Assembly: GCA_025201805.1 (NCBI GenBank)
Contig: MU619263.1
Location: forward strand, 133,715-197,714
Reading direction: 5' to 3'
DNA from: Parasitella parasitica
Taxonomy: Eukaryota > Mucoromycota > Mucoromycetes > Mucorales > Mucoraceae
DNA length: 64,000 nt
The position numbers were made by a program, and so were the translations under genes. Shown in pieces: positions 13,073 through 26,239 of the stretch. The notes beneath the pieces were generated by a model. The model saw only the letters and a program-made list of their open reading frames with translations, was not told the origin of the DNA and ran no database searches. Every line of letters starts with the position of its first letter. Positions within the stretch are counted from its first letter, which is position 1.

Positions 13073-15118
13073 AACTAGGCAATTATAAAAAGAGAGAGAG
13101 AGAAAGAATTATGCTGATAGGCAGTGGCTTGTTTTTTTTTACACGCAAACTCTTTATTAATAGGGGCCAGTTGCGCAAACCAGGGTATAGACTGCCAATT
13201 AGATTTTTTCTCCGGCAAATACTCTTTAGGCCATCATCATCAAAGCATACTTGTAGGCTTTCAGATCAGCAGCTCTTTGCGATGCTGATAAAATCTAAGG
13301 CGTTCAATTTGTACAGTATGTATCAGGAACATATATGTGGCTATAAAGATCGGTAGCGAAAGAAGCCGATGGATTTTTTTTTTGCAATGTTGCTAGAGCT
13401 GGCTGTTATTTCCTGGAAATTGCAATGCGTGCCAACAATGCAATCTACACAGAGCAAAGTGACTAAAGAGTTATAGCGGAAGACTAGTGTCTAGTAAAGA
13501 CAGGGCGATGGACACTGTCATAAAGATGCGACATTGCAGAACTAGAAGGATAGCTTGCATGACATTAACATGGTATTGAAATATTAATATTTCCGTTCGC
13601 CTCATGAACTTCAAGTTTTTTGAGTTACAAATCATACAATTCAGCGCATCGCATCTCATCAGTGCAAAATGACATCTTTTATACACATTGACAGCGTTTG
13701 TAGTACCACTGAGCCTCTATACGCCAGATATTTGACTTTGATCTAGGTGTTGTTGGGTTTGTCTCGCAGGTTCTGCTTCAAACGGTGATTTGCTTTGATT
13801 GAATATGTCTGATGTTGCAACGTCAGATCTATCATTTATATGAGACATGTTGAACGCTGTCCTGTGTTCAGTTTGAGATTCTTGATTAATACAGAAAGCA
13901 AAGACCTAAAAGTGTAAAAGGTAAAGCACAAATGCATTTTTCCCAAAAAAAAATGGCCTTGCAATGTTGTTGACTTTTGTGGGTTTTTTTGGCTTNNNNN
14001 NNNNNNNNNNNNNNNNNNNNNNNNNNNNNNNNNNNNNNNNNNNNNAAAAAAAATTACTATTTGTGCCTAAAGACAAGCATTTTCAATATCAAGATAACCT
14101 ACAGGAATGAATGTTTCATATCTATAGCTTAGTGACAAGGCACCCATTTTGGGGAACAAACTGAATTTGATTACTCATGGAATAGGTTCAAGTGATAAAA
14201 TAGGCCTATTCCTATGATTTCGCAAAAAGTCCAGTACATTTTGTGCGGTTTTGCAGTTCGTAAAAGAGGCGATAAGTAGCTCTCAAGAACGGTGTATCCG
14301 CATGCAGGAGAGAAATGCGGTAATAAGCGAAAAGCACATGGCTCATTATATCGAGCTTATGATTAGACATTCAATGAGCAAGCTCTATGCGCATGCTAAT
14401 CTGATTGCGCAATTTCGTTGAAAAGCACTTTGCTATGGACTTGAGATCTGTGGTTAAAAAACATGCCTTGCCCTCACAACGCTCGTGGGATTTGTTGTTG
14501 CCACGCGGCATGTATTCGTTTTCCATACATGTGTGCGCAATAAAAGCTGTTGGTGTCAAATGTATATGATATTATGTGCCTATGCATGGCTCAAGAAGAC
14601 ACCACAGTTACCGTAATGTCATATGTTTTATACATGTCGCCCGACAAAAGAAGGCTTTGTTTGGTATAAGATACGAATCTCATAATTCCGCCTACACATG
14701 ATAAAAAAAGACCCTCGGCTATTAATGGAATGGAGAAAAAAAAATGGACGTGCTTGCTTGGTCTCTGTGCTCTCTCTCTCCTCTCTCCCCCCTCCCTTTG
14801 GGTGATATGAAATGTATTAACGCATATGTAAACACACAAACGTGTATATTAAAAAAAAAAAAAAAGATACATAATTTCTCTGCATAATTTAAACAAATAC
14901 GACAACACATATCTCATGTAAATCTAATGTGTATCGTCATTTGGCAAATCGTTTTAAATGCAACTGTACATTTCCTGGAGAGTTCTTGTTTGTTTAAACA
15001 TAATTTATACAACACCAGTGTTGTGAAAGGGAATATTTGCATTTTTCCTGCTTCTTCTCTTCTCTACCAGACTCACATACACACACACACGCAGAGAGAG
15101 ACTCAAAGAGAGAAAATC
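13073..15118. other. Divergent intergenic region between TIM50 and FKS
   Basis: Two kilobases shared as upstream DNA of two divergent genes, interrupted by a run of N. Short A and T runs, a CT-rich patch near 14770-14800 and a CA repeat just upstream of the FKS start (about 15074-15092). No gene seen. Confidence 0.6.
13996..14045. other. Assembly gap (50 N)
   Basis: Run of N flanked by a T-rich left side and an A run on the right, so the missing piece is probably a homopolymer or short repeat. Confidence 0.98.
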
Positions 15119-18100
15119 ATGGAGGAGGATTCAATTTCGAGCAGAAAGAAGAAACCGATTCTGGATGCCAACAGTGACGAAAGACCAGTATCGGATTCAG
15201 CGCCTGCGCTTGGCCTCAATGGATCCACTTCATCTGTAGATATTTCCACCAGCAAAGCCTCTTTGCCAGATATTCGACATACCCACCAACATAAATCTTC
15301 ATCATCCAACCAGCATCATTCAAAAACTTCCTCTAGCAATCACCAAGATTTCCCAGAGATCCGGGCCTATTATGCAAAGTGAGTAGCGCTGATAATTTCC
15401 GCGAGCGTGTATAAAACTGACGTGTGGCATGTTTATGCTGTAGCATTGCAGGACAGCCACCAGGCACAGAAATACGCCCTGCCTTGAATGAAAGCACAGA
15501 CTCTCTGCCCTCAAGCATCATCAAGTCCAAGATGAGTGATGTCTCTTCGCTCGCGTCATCTTCAGACTCGATTCCTTCCAACATTTCGTCGCCCATCTTG
15601 CCACCCATATCCGCCTCTGAAGGTAATAAAAAAAAATAAGGAATGTGGTTGTGTTTTTTTTTAATTAAGCTATTATAAAACAGGTCAAATACAACATCTA
15701 AAAGACAAGCATAGACACCACCACAAAAAGAAGAGCGACTTTCCTCCACAGTATGTCTCAGCGCCTGTACCCACATCCACACCTGTATCCATATCTAGTT
15801 CCGCTGCTATTTCGCAGCAGCAACAGCACAACGAAATATTTGACGTCGACGTCTTGGCTGCCCTCACCGACGGAGACGATGGTAGATACATGCGCTATGC
15901 GTCATCCGCCGACTCTATGCTAGCGTTACTCGAGAGCCGCAAATACAAGGGAAACAAGGGCCTATCCAACGAGTCTCAGGCGTCCATCCAGAGCTCGCAC
16001 GGCACCATTAAGCCTGCAAACAACCTCAACATGCTCACAGGTTACGCTACCGAGGAGTCGCCCTACCCTGCCTGGGGCCCCGAAGACGCCATTCCCATCT
16101 CATTCAGGCAGCTAGACGACATTTTCCTGGCCATGTCGAGCAAATTTGGCTTTCAGCAAGACAGCATGCGCAACATGAGCGAGCACCTCAAGGTCATGCT
16201 AGACTCTAGAGCATCACGTCTTTCGCCCCAGCTGGCGCTCGATTCGTTGCACGCCGACTACATTGGCGGCGAGAATGCAAACTACCGTAAATGGTACTTT
16301 GCGTCGCAAATGGACACGTACGATCAGACCGAGCATGAGAAGCAAGTCGCAATCGACATTGGCGACGAGCACGAGCAGCTGCTTCGCATGCAGGAGAAAT
16401 GGTCTTTGCGGATGCGCAACCTTTCCAACGCTGAAAAAGTGCGTGATCTAGCCCTGTACCTTTGCTTGTGGGGAGAAGCAGCGCCTGTCAGGTTTACGCC
16501 CGAAGCCCTGTGCTTTATCTACAAGATGGCGTCTGACTTTTACTGCCACGAGTCGACCGCCGCCACTGCGCCCAACGTCCCAGAAGGCGCCTACCTGGAC
16601 CAGATCGTTCAGCCCCTGTACAACTTTTTCCGCGACCAGATCTACGTGATGAGCAACGGTAAATACGCCAAACGGGAAAAGGACCACAACCAGGTCATTG
16701 GCTACGACGACGTGAATCAGTTCTTTTGGCACTCTACATTTTACGACAAAATTTCGATCTCGGCGGCCAGCAAGGACCACAGCAACACCCTCGGCAAATT
16801 ACCGCCGCACGAGAGATACAATGCGCTGAAAAACGTGGATTGGGAAAAGTCGTTCAAAAAGACATACCTCGAAAAACGCACCTGGATGCACGCGTCCATC
16901 AACTTTTCGAGGGTCTGGGTGATCCACATTGTCACGTTCTGGTACTACATCATGGCCAACGCCTATTCTTTGTATTTGAACGTCGACAAAGAGATAGCCA
17001 AGGAAGAGGTTGCTGTGCAGATCTCGATTGTGGCCCTGGGTGGTGTCGTGGCATGCTTGCTGGTCCTCACCGGATCGTGCGCAGAGCTGGCTTACTTGCC
17101 AACCACCTGGCACAATTCTAAATACGTGCTGCGTCGAATTGGCTTCTTGGTACTGCTCATTCTGGTCAATGCGGGTCCCTCCTACTACTGTGTCATCATG
17201 GACAGGACGAGTTCCATTGCAAGGCTAGTCTCGATCATCCAGCTACTCGTCAGCGTGGCAACAACCCTCTTTCTGTCCATAGTGCCATCATCCCGTCTCT
17301 TTATGCGCGCATCGCAACATACACGCGAAGAATTAGCAAATGAGCACTTTACAGCCAACTTTCCCTCGCTGAAAAGGATCGACCGCATCATGTCTATTTG
17401 TCTATGGCTCTGTGTGTTTGCCTGTAAGCTGCTGGAGTCGTACTTTTTCTTGGCCCTTTCATTCAAGGATCCGCTCAAGGTAATCAGCACCATGAAGATT
17501 ACCAACTGCAACGACGCTTTGATTGGCACTATGCTGTGCGAGCAGATGCCCCGCATCACCATCTTTATCATGTTCCTGATGGACATGGTGCTGTATTTCT
17601 TGGACACCTATCTGTGGTACATTATCTGGAACACCGTGTTCTCTGTATCTCGGTCGTTCTACCTCGGTATTTCCATTTGGTCTCCTTGGAGAAACATCTT
17701 TTCAAACCTCCCAAAGCGCATCTTTGTCAAATTACTGGCTACCCCCGATATTCAGGTGAAATACAAGCCCAAGGTACTCTGTTCTCAAATCTGGAACGCC
17801 ATCGTTATTACCATGTATCGCGAACATTTGATTACCGTGGACCATGCTCAACGCATGCTGTATCAGCAGGTGTGTAGCTAGCATATGTATATATACATAT
17901 AAACATATATATATATATATATATATATAATATGCCAAAAAAAAAAAATGCACATATACTAACTTTATCGATTCATTCAATTAGGAAGTGAATCCAATGG
18001 ACGGCAACCGCACGCTGAAAGCGCCTACATTTTTCGTCTCTCAGGAAGACACCTCGTTTAAAACCGAATACTTTCCCCAGAGCGGTGAAGCAGAGCGGCG

Positions 18101-21100
18101 CATACATTTTTTTGCCCAGAGTCTGACCACGCCTATGCCGCCACCGCATCCCGTTGAATGCATGCCAACTTTCACTGTTTTAACGGTAAGTCTTGCAACA
18201 TTTAGTAGCGTCCACTGTTTCTCCACCCCCACCCCCACCCTTACTCACACACATCCAAAATAGCCCCACTACGGAGAGAAGATCCTTCTTAGTCTCCGCG
18301 AAATTATCCGGGAGGAGGACACCAGCACTCGAGTGACGCTGCTAGAGTACTTGAAGCAGCTGCATGCTGTGGAATGGGAGAATTTTGTAAAGGACACGAA
18401 AATGCTGGCGGACGACGACGACAAGCGCAGCCTTGATTCCAGTGCCAAAAGCGACTCAGAATTATCAGTCGCTGGCTCACTGGAAAAGAGCCTGGTCAAG
18501 AGCGACATTGACGATCTGCCGTTCTACTGCATCGGCTTCAAGTCCTCCAAGCCAGAGTACACTCTCCGCACCCGTATCTGGGCATCGCTAAGGGCGCAAA
18601 CACTGTACCGCACTGTGTCTGGCTTCATGAACTACCGCAAAGCTATCAAATTGCTGTATCGAGTCGAAAATCCCGAGACGGTGCAGCTGTACGGCGAGGA
18701 CAAGGAGGGTCTGGACCACGACCTGGACAAGCTGTCTCGCCGCAAATTCAAGTTCCTAGTCGCCATGCAGAGATACGCCAAATTCAGCCCAAGCGAAGCC
18801 GAAGACGCCGAGTTCTTGTTCAAGGCTTTCCCAGAGTTGCAAGTCGCCTACGTGGACGAAGAAAAGTCTGAGGCCGGCGACATCACGTACTTTTCTGCAT
18901 TGATTGACGGCACATGCAAGCTGACCGAAGACGGCAAGCGACAGCCTCGCTTCAGAATTCGGCTGCCTGGTAATCCCATCCTCGGTGATGGTAAATCAGA
19001 CAACCAGAACCACGCCATCATCTTTTACCGCGGTGAGTTTCTGCAACTGGTCGATGCCAATCAAGACAACTACTTGGAAGAGTGTCTGAAAATCCGCAAT
19101 GTGTTGGGTGAGTTCGAGACCCTGGAGCCCTCACAAGTATCGCCCTACTCTGCTACCTACCCTAAATCCAATCGATCGCCCGTGGCCATCGTAGGGGCTC
19201 GTGAATACATCTTTTCCGAAAACGTTGGTGTCCTCGGCGATGTTGCTGCTGGCAAGGAGCAGACGTTTGGTACTCTAACGCAGCGTATCATGGCTAAAAT
19301 CGGGGGCAAGCTGCATTATGGCCATCCGGATTTCCTGAATGCCATTTTCATGAACACGCGCGGCGGCGTTTCCAAGGCGCAAAAGGGTCTTCATTTGAAC
19401 GAGGATATCTATGCGGGCATGAATGCATTTACAAGAGGCGGTCGCATCAAGCATACCGAGTATTTCCAGTGCGGTAAGGGTCGCGATCTAGGCTTTGGCT
19501 CCATTTTGAACTTTACCACCAAGATTGGCACTGGCATGGGTGAGCAAATGCTGTCGCGAGAATACTACTACATTGGCACGCAGCTTCCTCTGGATCGGTT
19601 CTTGACTTTCTACTATGCTCATCCTGGCTTCCACATCAACAACATTTTTATTATGATGTCTGTGCAAATGTTCATGCTGGCTATCCTGTTTATCAGCGCC
19701 ATGGGTGCTACTTTGACCATCTGCGAGTATAATGCGGATGCGCCTCCTGAAGCACCACTCACGCCGGAAGGCTGCTACAATTTGGTCCCCATTTTCGACT
19801 GGGTCAAGCGTTGTATTCTCTCCATCTTTGTCGTATTCTTTGCAGCTTTCTTGCCCCTGTTCTTGCAGGAATTGACAGAAAGAGGGTTCTGGAGAAGTTT
19901 AACGCGTATGGGACGACATTTCATGTCTCTCTCGCCGTTGTTCGAGATCTTTGTCACCCAAATCTACTCGAATTCCGTCTTGGATAACCTGGTGTATGGC
20001 GGTGCTCAGTACATCGGCACTGGCCGTGGTTTTGCTACCTCTCGTATTCCGTTTTCTACGCTGTATTCTAGATTCACTAGCCCTAGTATCTACATTGGCG
20101 CCAGAAATCTGATTATAATGCTGTTTGCCTCTATCGCCTACTGGATCCCACACTTGATCTACTTTTGGTTCACGGTGATCGCTTTGATTATATCTCCTTT
20201 TGTCTTTAATCCAAACCAGTTCTCTCCAGTAGACTTTCTGGTGGACTACAAAGAGTTTATCCGCTGGCTTTCTCGCGGCAATTCCAAGACGCACGCCAAC
20301 TCGTGGATCAGCCATACTCGCGCTTCCAGAGCTCGCATTACCGGATACAAGCGTAGCAAGCCTACAGAGGCTACTAGTAAAATCAGCGACATGCCTCGTG
20401 CAGGTCTGGGAGCCATATTTGTCAGCGAAGTCATCTTACCACTGTTCTATGCGTTACTGTGCACTATTCCTTACACGTTTGTCAAAAGTTTCGACACAAC
20501 CGACCCCACATTGCCTGCTACCGGGCCCAGCCCTTTAATTCGTATCGGCGTCATAGCATTTGCGCCCATTCTTCTCAATATCGTGGGCCTCATGGTCTTT
20601 TTTGGCATGTCTGTCGGTATGGGATCAATTCTGAGCATCTGGCTCGTCAAATTTGGCTCTCTCATGGCCGCAATGGCCCATGCCTGGTCTGTCATTTGTA
20701 TCATTATCATTTTCGAAGTGTTCTTTTTGCTTGAGGAGTGGAAACTGGCTAATGTTGTGCTCGGCATGGTTGCAATGGTGGGGATCCAGCGCTTTGTTCT
20801 GAAGCTGCTGACTGTCTGCTGCCTGACAAGAGAGTTCAAGCAGGACGAAGCCAACAGAGGCTGGTGGACCGGCAAATGGTATGGTCGAGGGGTAAGTTAT
20901 TTGAACACACATTTCAATTGTATTTTCGCACACGTTACTCACTGTATTTTGTCTTGTTTTTATCTGTCAAAAAGTTGGGCTGGCATGGTAAGTTCAGCAT
21001 AAAACTCTCATCCAAACAATCGTGTACTCACATTATTGCCTGTAGTTATCACACAGCCCGGTCGCGAATTCATATGTAAAATCATTGAGATGACAGAATT

Positions 21101-21395
21101 CTCTACCGACTTCTTGCTAGGACACATCATTCTCTTTTTCCTTTCACTGTTTATTATTATCCCTTACATCAATACCGCCCACTCTCTGATGCTGTTCTGG
21201 CTTCGACCTTCCAAGCAAATTAGAGCGCACATTTGGACAGCAAAGCAACGCAGAGAAAGAAAGCGTGTTGCCATCTGCTACGGTGTTATGTTTTATAGCA
21301 TGTTTTTATTATTTATTGGCCTTGTAGCTGCTCCTATGATATTGGGTAAATCCTTGCTTTCAGGACTTGTGCCCGTTCATAATATTCCTATTTAG
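15119..21395 (+). CDS. FKS1: 1,3-beta-D-glucan synthase catalytic subunit (GT48)
   Basis: Seven exons: 15119-15378, 15444-15622, 15684-17869, 17985-18185, 18264-20891, 20975-20987, 21046-21395, giving 1938 residues, the usual FKS size. The enzyme uses UDP-glucose at the plasma membrane to spin beta-1,3-glucan. An N-terminal Ser/His-rich disordered region (about 1-200) precedes the FKS1_dom1 region ([25 protein letters not shown]). Membrane helices follow, then the central cytoplasmic glucan-synthase domain with [36 protein letters not shown] and [11 protein letters not shown], and a C-terminal membrane block. Exon 6 is only 13 nt; it is needed to give the family sequence GRGLGWH at the join. 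Echinocandin hot spot 1 reads FLALSFKDP (735-743) and hot spot 2 DWVKRCIL (1454-1461). A downstream ATG at 15854 is internal. Confidence 0.96.
17906..17930. repeat. (AT)n microsatellite in FKS intron 3
   Basis: Alternating A and T between the donor at 17870 and the acceptor at 17984. Confidence 0.8.
20975..20987 (+). other. FKS1: 13-nt microexon of the FKS gene
   Basis: The exon TTGGGCTGGCATG is bracketed by an AG acceptor and a GTAAGT donor. It joins a phase-0 exon end at 20891 to a phase-1 exon start at 21046. Reading through instead of splicing ends in a stop and loses the conserved LGWH element. Confidence 0.85.
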
Positions 21396-21688
21396 AATTA
21401 TATAAATAAATATATATATATATACGTATGCTCTTTGATCATCGATGTAATTTGCGGCTCTATTTTTTAATGTGTTTTGTTGATCCACTTGTGTCTTGAG
21501 CCACCACAGGTGTAGACAAAGTCAGGTTTAAGTTGGGTAATGCCATTTTTACCACAACAGCCAAATGGTAGCTGGCACATTTGGCTTCAAGGCAAGATGT
21601 GGCTTATGAATGCCTTCAAACACTTTTGGCCCAAGAGCAACCATACCTTTCTTTTTTTTTTTTGTTTCAAATCTGATACATCATCAAT

Positions 21689-23342
21689 ATGAAGTCGAGG
21701 ATCCTAACGAGACGCCATAAAATCGATCTTCAGCCGGACAATGATAATAAAATCAATTTGAAAAGCGAAGAACACGCTAGTGTGGTGTACGTTCGTAAAC
21801 ATACCGAAGACGACATGCAGGCATTGGAATCAAGCAATGCAGGCATCGGCAGTGAAAATGAGCCGCTGAGAGTCAAGTTGGAAGATGTATCAAACAACGA
21901 GCCGCTTTTTCAAATAAAGCCAGGTAAGTTTAACTTTTTTTTTTTTTTTGAAGGCGAAAAAAACATTACGTTAAAATGTTTTGTTTTGTGCAGAGACAGC
22001 CAGGACATATGATGTCAATTCCCGTTATTATTGCGTAAAGTGCAATCTACCAATACCAGATTTCAAGTCAGTTCTGGAGCATCGCAAGGCGGTCCACAAC
22101 TTTACTGTCAAAAAATCGACCTTAAAGCACATGGAACTGGAGCCAGACATACACAATCCTGACTTCTATTGCAGCACATGCGAAACAACGTACACAGCCC
22201 GCGCACTATACAGATTCCATCTTAAAAAAACTCATTTTATGGTCCTTAAACCACTGCGCTCCGTGTCGGTGCTAAATAAGAAAATCAGGCCTGATCCGTA
22301 CGACGCCAATTTTTACTGCCGCTCATGCGACTTCACATATGCCGAGAAGAGCGTGTTCCGACAACATTTGTGCACCGTCCACGGCATTACCTCATTCAAA
22401 AGGGACCCTGAATATTTCCCTGACTGGGATAATCCAGATTTCCGCTGTGAATGCTGCAAATACACTTACAAAAGTCGAACCGTGTTTCACACTCACTGTA
22501 TAAGAGTGCACGGAATGAGGAGGCCTTACGGAGCACACTTGAACAACTATCCGGACGTAAATGACCCCAACTTTTATTGCAAAGTGTGCGACAAGACATA
22601 CAAACACAGGTGTTCGTACAATAACCATTGCAAGTCTGTCCACGGCATCACGTACGGGAAATCGTTTGCTAATCCTGACGTGTCACCAGACGCTTCAGAT
22701 CCCAACAACTACTGCAGAACATGTGAAAGATGGCTCTGTGGTCGCTATACTTTCCGCAAGCATTTGTTTACTGCCCACGGCATTCTCGCTGCACCACATA
22801 GGGCCGCAAATAGCAAAATCAGACCAGATGTCAACGACCCAAACAATTACTGCAGGATGTGCGACAAGACCTTGTCGTCAAAGTCTAGTTACAGATACCA
22901 CCTATTCGCAATACACTCTATGAAAAAAAGAAAAGGCAAGAGGAGGATAAAGGGCAAGAAGCCTGATGTCAACGATCCCAACTTTTATTGCTGTATTTGT
23001 CAACACAAATTCCCGAGCAAGGCCAGGTATCGTTTGCACCTTGGCATGGTACACCACATAATGGCAGATCTAGGGCCTCAAAAACCCAAAAGCCTTCCTG
23101 ACCCTAACGATCCGAACTTGCACTGCGCAACTTGCGATAAATCGTTCAATTCGCGGGCACAGTTTAGATACCACTGCAGAGTTTCCCATTGGATGTTTCT
23201 GGATCCTCCTGACCAAAATTCTGCTGCTGTTATCGACGTCAACAGCCCGGATTTCCTCTGCGCCAAGTGCGATCGCAACTACACTCGCAAAACCGCTTTC
23301 AGTGTTCATCTGAATACGCATCATGGCATCATAGTATCTTGA
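21689..23342 (+). CDS. C2H2 zinc-finger protein with ten fingers
   Basis: Two exons, 21689-21923 and 21994-23342, 527 residues. After an acidic, Lys-rich N-terminus of about 88 residues come ten evenly spaced C2H2 fingers that fill the rest of the protein. Typical spacing is C-x2-C-x12-H-x4-H, with a Tyr or Phe just before the first Cys. Linkers are not the classical TGEKP type but a repeated PDVNDPNFYC-like block, so repeats are about 40 residues long. Such arrays bind nucleic acid, or sometimes protein. No effector domain is visible, so activator or repressor roles cannot be assigned. The regular linker suggests growth by internal duplication. The gene follows FKS head-to-tail by about 290 bp and converges on the RMD1-like gene, with only about 110 bp between stops. 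Confidence 0.88.
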
Positions 23343-23454
23343 ATGTCTTTAATATAGTTTACCATTAGTACCTTTTTTTTTTTATAGTTTATATGATTAA
23401 ATAAAAAACGAGCTATGAATTTTTTTTACAAGTTTATTCTGCTACTATTTACAT

Positions 23455-25373
23455 TTAAAGAACATCAATCGACTGCAATATTTTGACACCAATTTCAAAC
23501 TAACAGAGATTAAAAAGTTAGCGGTTTGAGCACATTAGCCGTTCTACAATGCACTTACACAGGCTACAATCACTGCAACAATAATCAGGTAAATGATAAT
23601 CAAGGTCTGATACTCCACGCCAAAGTTGGTCAAATGATCTCTCAACATGGACAGCAGATCAGAAATCACACGCAGACGATCATTCAGAATCTGGGCACGC
23701 TGAGGAATCTCCAAGTACTCTCTGATTGCCGTATACATGGGCTGCAATGCAGGCTCAGACCAAAAGATCTCGGGAGTGTCTAGTACATTGGACACAAGAT
23801 TGACGTTCATTCTCAATGTAAACAGCTGGCCGTTGATTTTGGTGATCTCGGCACGAGTTTTACCTAGTCGGCCTGTTTCAGCCATTTCTTTGGGCAGATG
23901 TTTTGTGTCTTCGATGGTTTTGTCCATGATGTCCTCATAGCGAGCCACAACGGCGCTTTGCGATAAGCCGTGCGACAGCGTCAGTTTGATCATATGGTTG
24001 CTGCTTTTCAGCGTAATCATGTCGTTGAAGATGCGGGGCTTCATTTGCGAAGTGTCGTATTGAAAGTGGATTTCCTCAATTTGCATGTCTTCGTCTGGGT
24101 TATCGCGGAAAGGATCGATGGAAAACTGCATAAAGTCTTCCAGCATGAGCAATTCCTCCGCACGGCGGAAATTCCAAAACACAACGACGCCATAGTCGAA
24201 TATGAACACTTCGCCGCCTTTGAATATTTCTCGAGGCGGAGGAGGAGGCTGCTGCTGCTGCTGCTGCTGCTGTTCTTGTTGTTCTTCTTCTACATGTTCT
24301 TGCTCGGGTATCTTTTCATTTGGCTTATTATCTGCAAAGGGATTATCAAAGATTCCTTCCTCCTCCTCTTCCTCCTCTTCCCCTTCTTCCCGCTCTCCTT
24401 CTCGCGGCTTAGGTGAGCCATTTTGTTGTTTTTTAAACTCTTCGTGCAACCTCTGCTGTTGTTCTTGTTGCAATCTGGCTTCGTCCTCCTCCTCATAAAA
24501 GTCCTTGTGATTTGGATAATACTCATCGGCGTAAGGATGGCCTGGGGGAGGTTGGCTGGTGATAGGCGCACCATCTTGCTGTAAATGGTCTTCGTCATAG
24601 TCCATTTCTTCTTCGTCCTGTGTGTTATGACGATGGTTGCCCGGTGCTTGAGGCACATTGCTCCTTACTCGGATGTTGTGTAGATTGTCCTTGTCTGGAC
24701 GAAGTGTTCTCAGTGGGAAATGATAAGCGGCGTACAAGCATTCATCATACAGACGGGGCGCTACACGATGGTGTTGGCGCAGAAAAGGCCGAAGACGGGC
24801 AAGATCGTAACCATCGCCAGTGCAATAGGCAGCAGCTCGCGGTAACAGAGCCAACTCACGTTCGTCTTTTGTCATGCGCTCAGCTTGCGTCCGAGAACCA
24901 AATGTCCATTCAATAGGAAGCGGTACGCCTGCCGTACGAGGCTGGCTTTGCTCGTCTTGCCACTGCTGTTGCTGATGCTCATCAAACGAAATAGTCGAGA
25001 AGCGCCGAAGCTCTGCCGCAGTGACATACGTTTCTTGTTTTGCAGTATCCATGTCGTTGCTGTTGTTGTCGAGGTTGGCATCCACAGGCAGTGTCGACTG
25101 CATGCTCGTCTCGGGATCATCCGCGGTAGACTGGGGAAACAGGACCAGCTTTTGAGACACCTTTGTGCTTCTCAATGGCTGCGTGGGTTTTCCCTTTGAT
25201 TTATCGTTGAGTGCGTTTAGGCTGTTGCTCAAGTTGGAGCTACTTGTCGCTTGCACATTTTGCGGGATAGGATTTGTCTTGAGCACTTGCTTAGAAATCG
25301 CCGACGGCTTTTTGCTTGCTTGCGATATCTTTTTACTGGAGGACGATGGCCCGTCAGATGGTTTGTTTGACAT
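23455..25373 (-). CDS. RMD1/DUF155 family membrane protein
   Basis: Two exons on the minus strand, 25373-23559 and 23499-23455, 619 residues. Without splicing the frame stops at 23544; splicing a 59-nt intron replaces the last five residues with a 14-residue tail (FEIGVKIL...), extending the final membrane helix in the manner of the family. The first 370 residues are low-complexity (Ser/Lys, then Glu/Gln, including polyglutamine at about 24250-24275). Part of the DUF155 signature appears earlier (AAYCTGDGYDL, residues about 185-195). The conserved block is at about 385-590 (GGEVFIFDYGVVVFWNF, SHGLSQSAV, KHLPKEMAETG). A single C-terminal helix anchors it. Relatives are yeast RMD1/RMD8 and fission yeast Sad1-interacting factors; RMD genes were named from a meiotic-division phenotype, while animal RMND1 supports mitochondrial translation. 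Location here is not resolved. Confidence 0.88.
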
Positions 25374-26239
25374 AATGTTTGAATAGTGAAAACTGAAGTT
25401 GTAGACGAAAAAAAAAAAAAAAAAAAAAAGCGGGATTTTTCAATTGAAAATGTTACTTATAGAATGTGTTCAAACCTTTGCCGACCAATCAATTTTACAA
25501 TGCTATTCTTTTTTTTAAAAAAAAAAAACTAATGCAAATGCCTTTAATCATTATGAATAAAAAATAGCATATTGAAAAAGACTAAGTCTTGACGGTTTGA
25601 GACAATAAATGGTTTGGAATTTTATGAGAAGATCCCTGAGGTAATTGTCTTGTTTCCTTGGTACACATCAGCAAAGTGCAAGTAATCAAGATTGAGGTTT
25701 AATTAAAGTAGCTCCCAGAACTTATGGTCCTTTTTGATTTCTATTTTAGAAAAACTTGACTTAAACGCAAATCACTGCATTAGATGCAAGATATGGCCAT
25801 TAAAGCCCCGGGCAAGCATGTGTCTAGCTTGATCTCTGATCATGGTTCAATTGCAAGCTTTGCAGTGCAATGAAACTCTAAAAAGTAGCTCTACGAATAT
25901 TGAAAAACGTAGGCGGAAACTTGTCAGTTAATCCCACAATCACTAATTTTACAATTACCTGAAAAAATAAGACTACAACAAACAGGCGTATTCCAGGCAT
26001 TTGAGCAAGTCAAATGTCATAAATCTCTACCAAAAGCCATGGATTTAGAGCCAAAAGAGTATTAACTTCAAAAGTATATGCACGCTTTAAATTTGCAGCA
26101 TTCAGGCGTTTTTTCTAATGATGGCATCGTGTCGAGGAGCTCACTGCCGCAAAAGGAAGAAGGTGACCCATCATCATTTTTGACGCACCAGCAACTCCGT
26201 TAAAATAAATTTTTGTTTGTATTCATCTTTAGAAACAAA
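25374..26239. other. Divergent intergenic region, RMD1-like / ARL2
   Basis: AT-rich spacer serving two divergent genes, with A runs at about 25408-25429 and 25518-25528. No gene seen. Confidence 0.6.
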
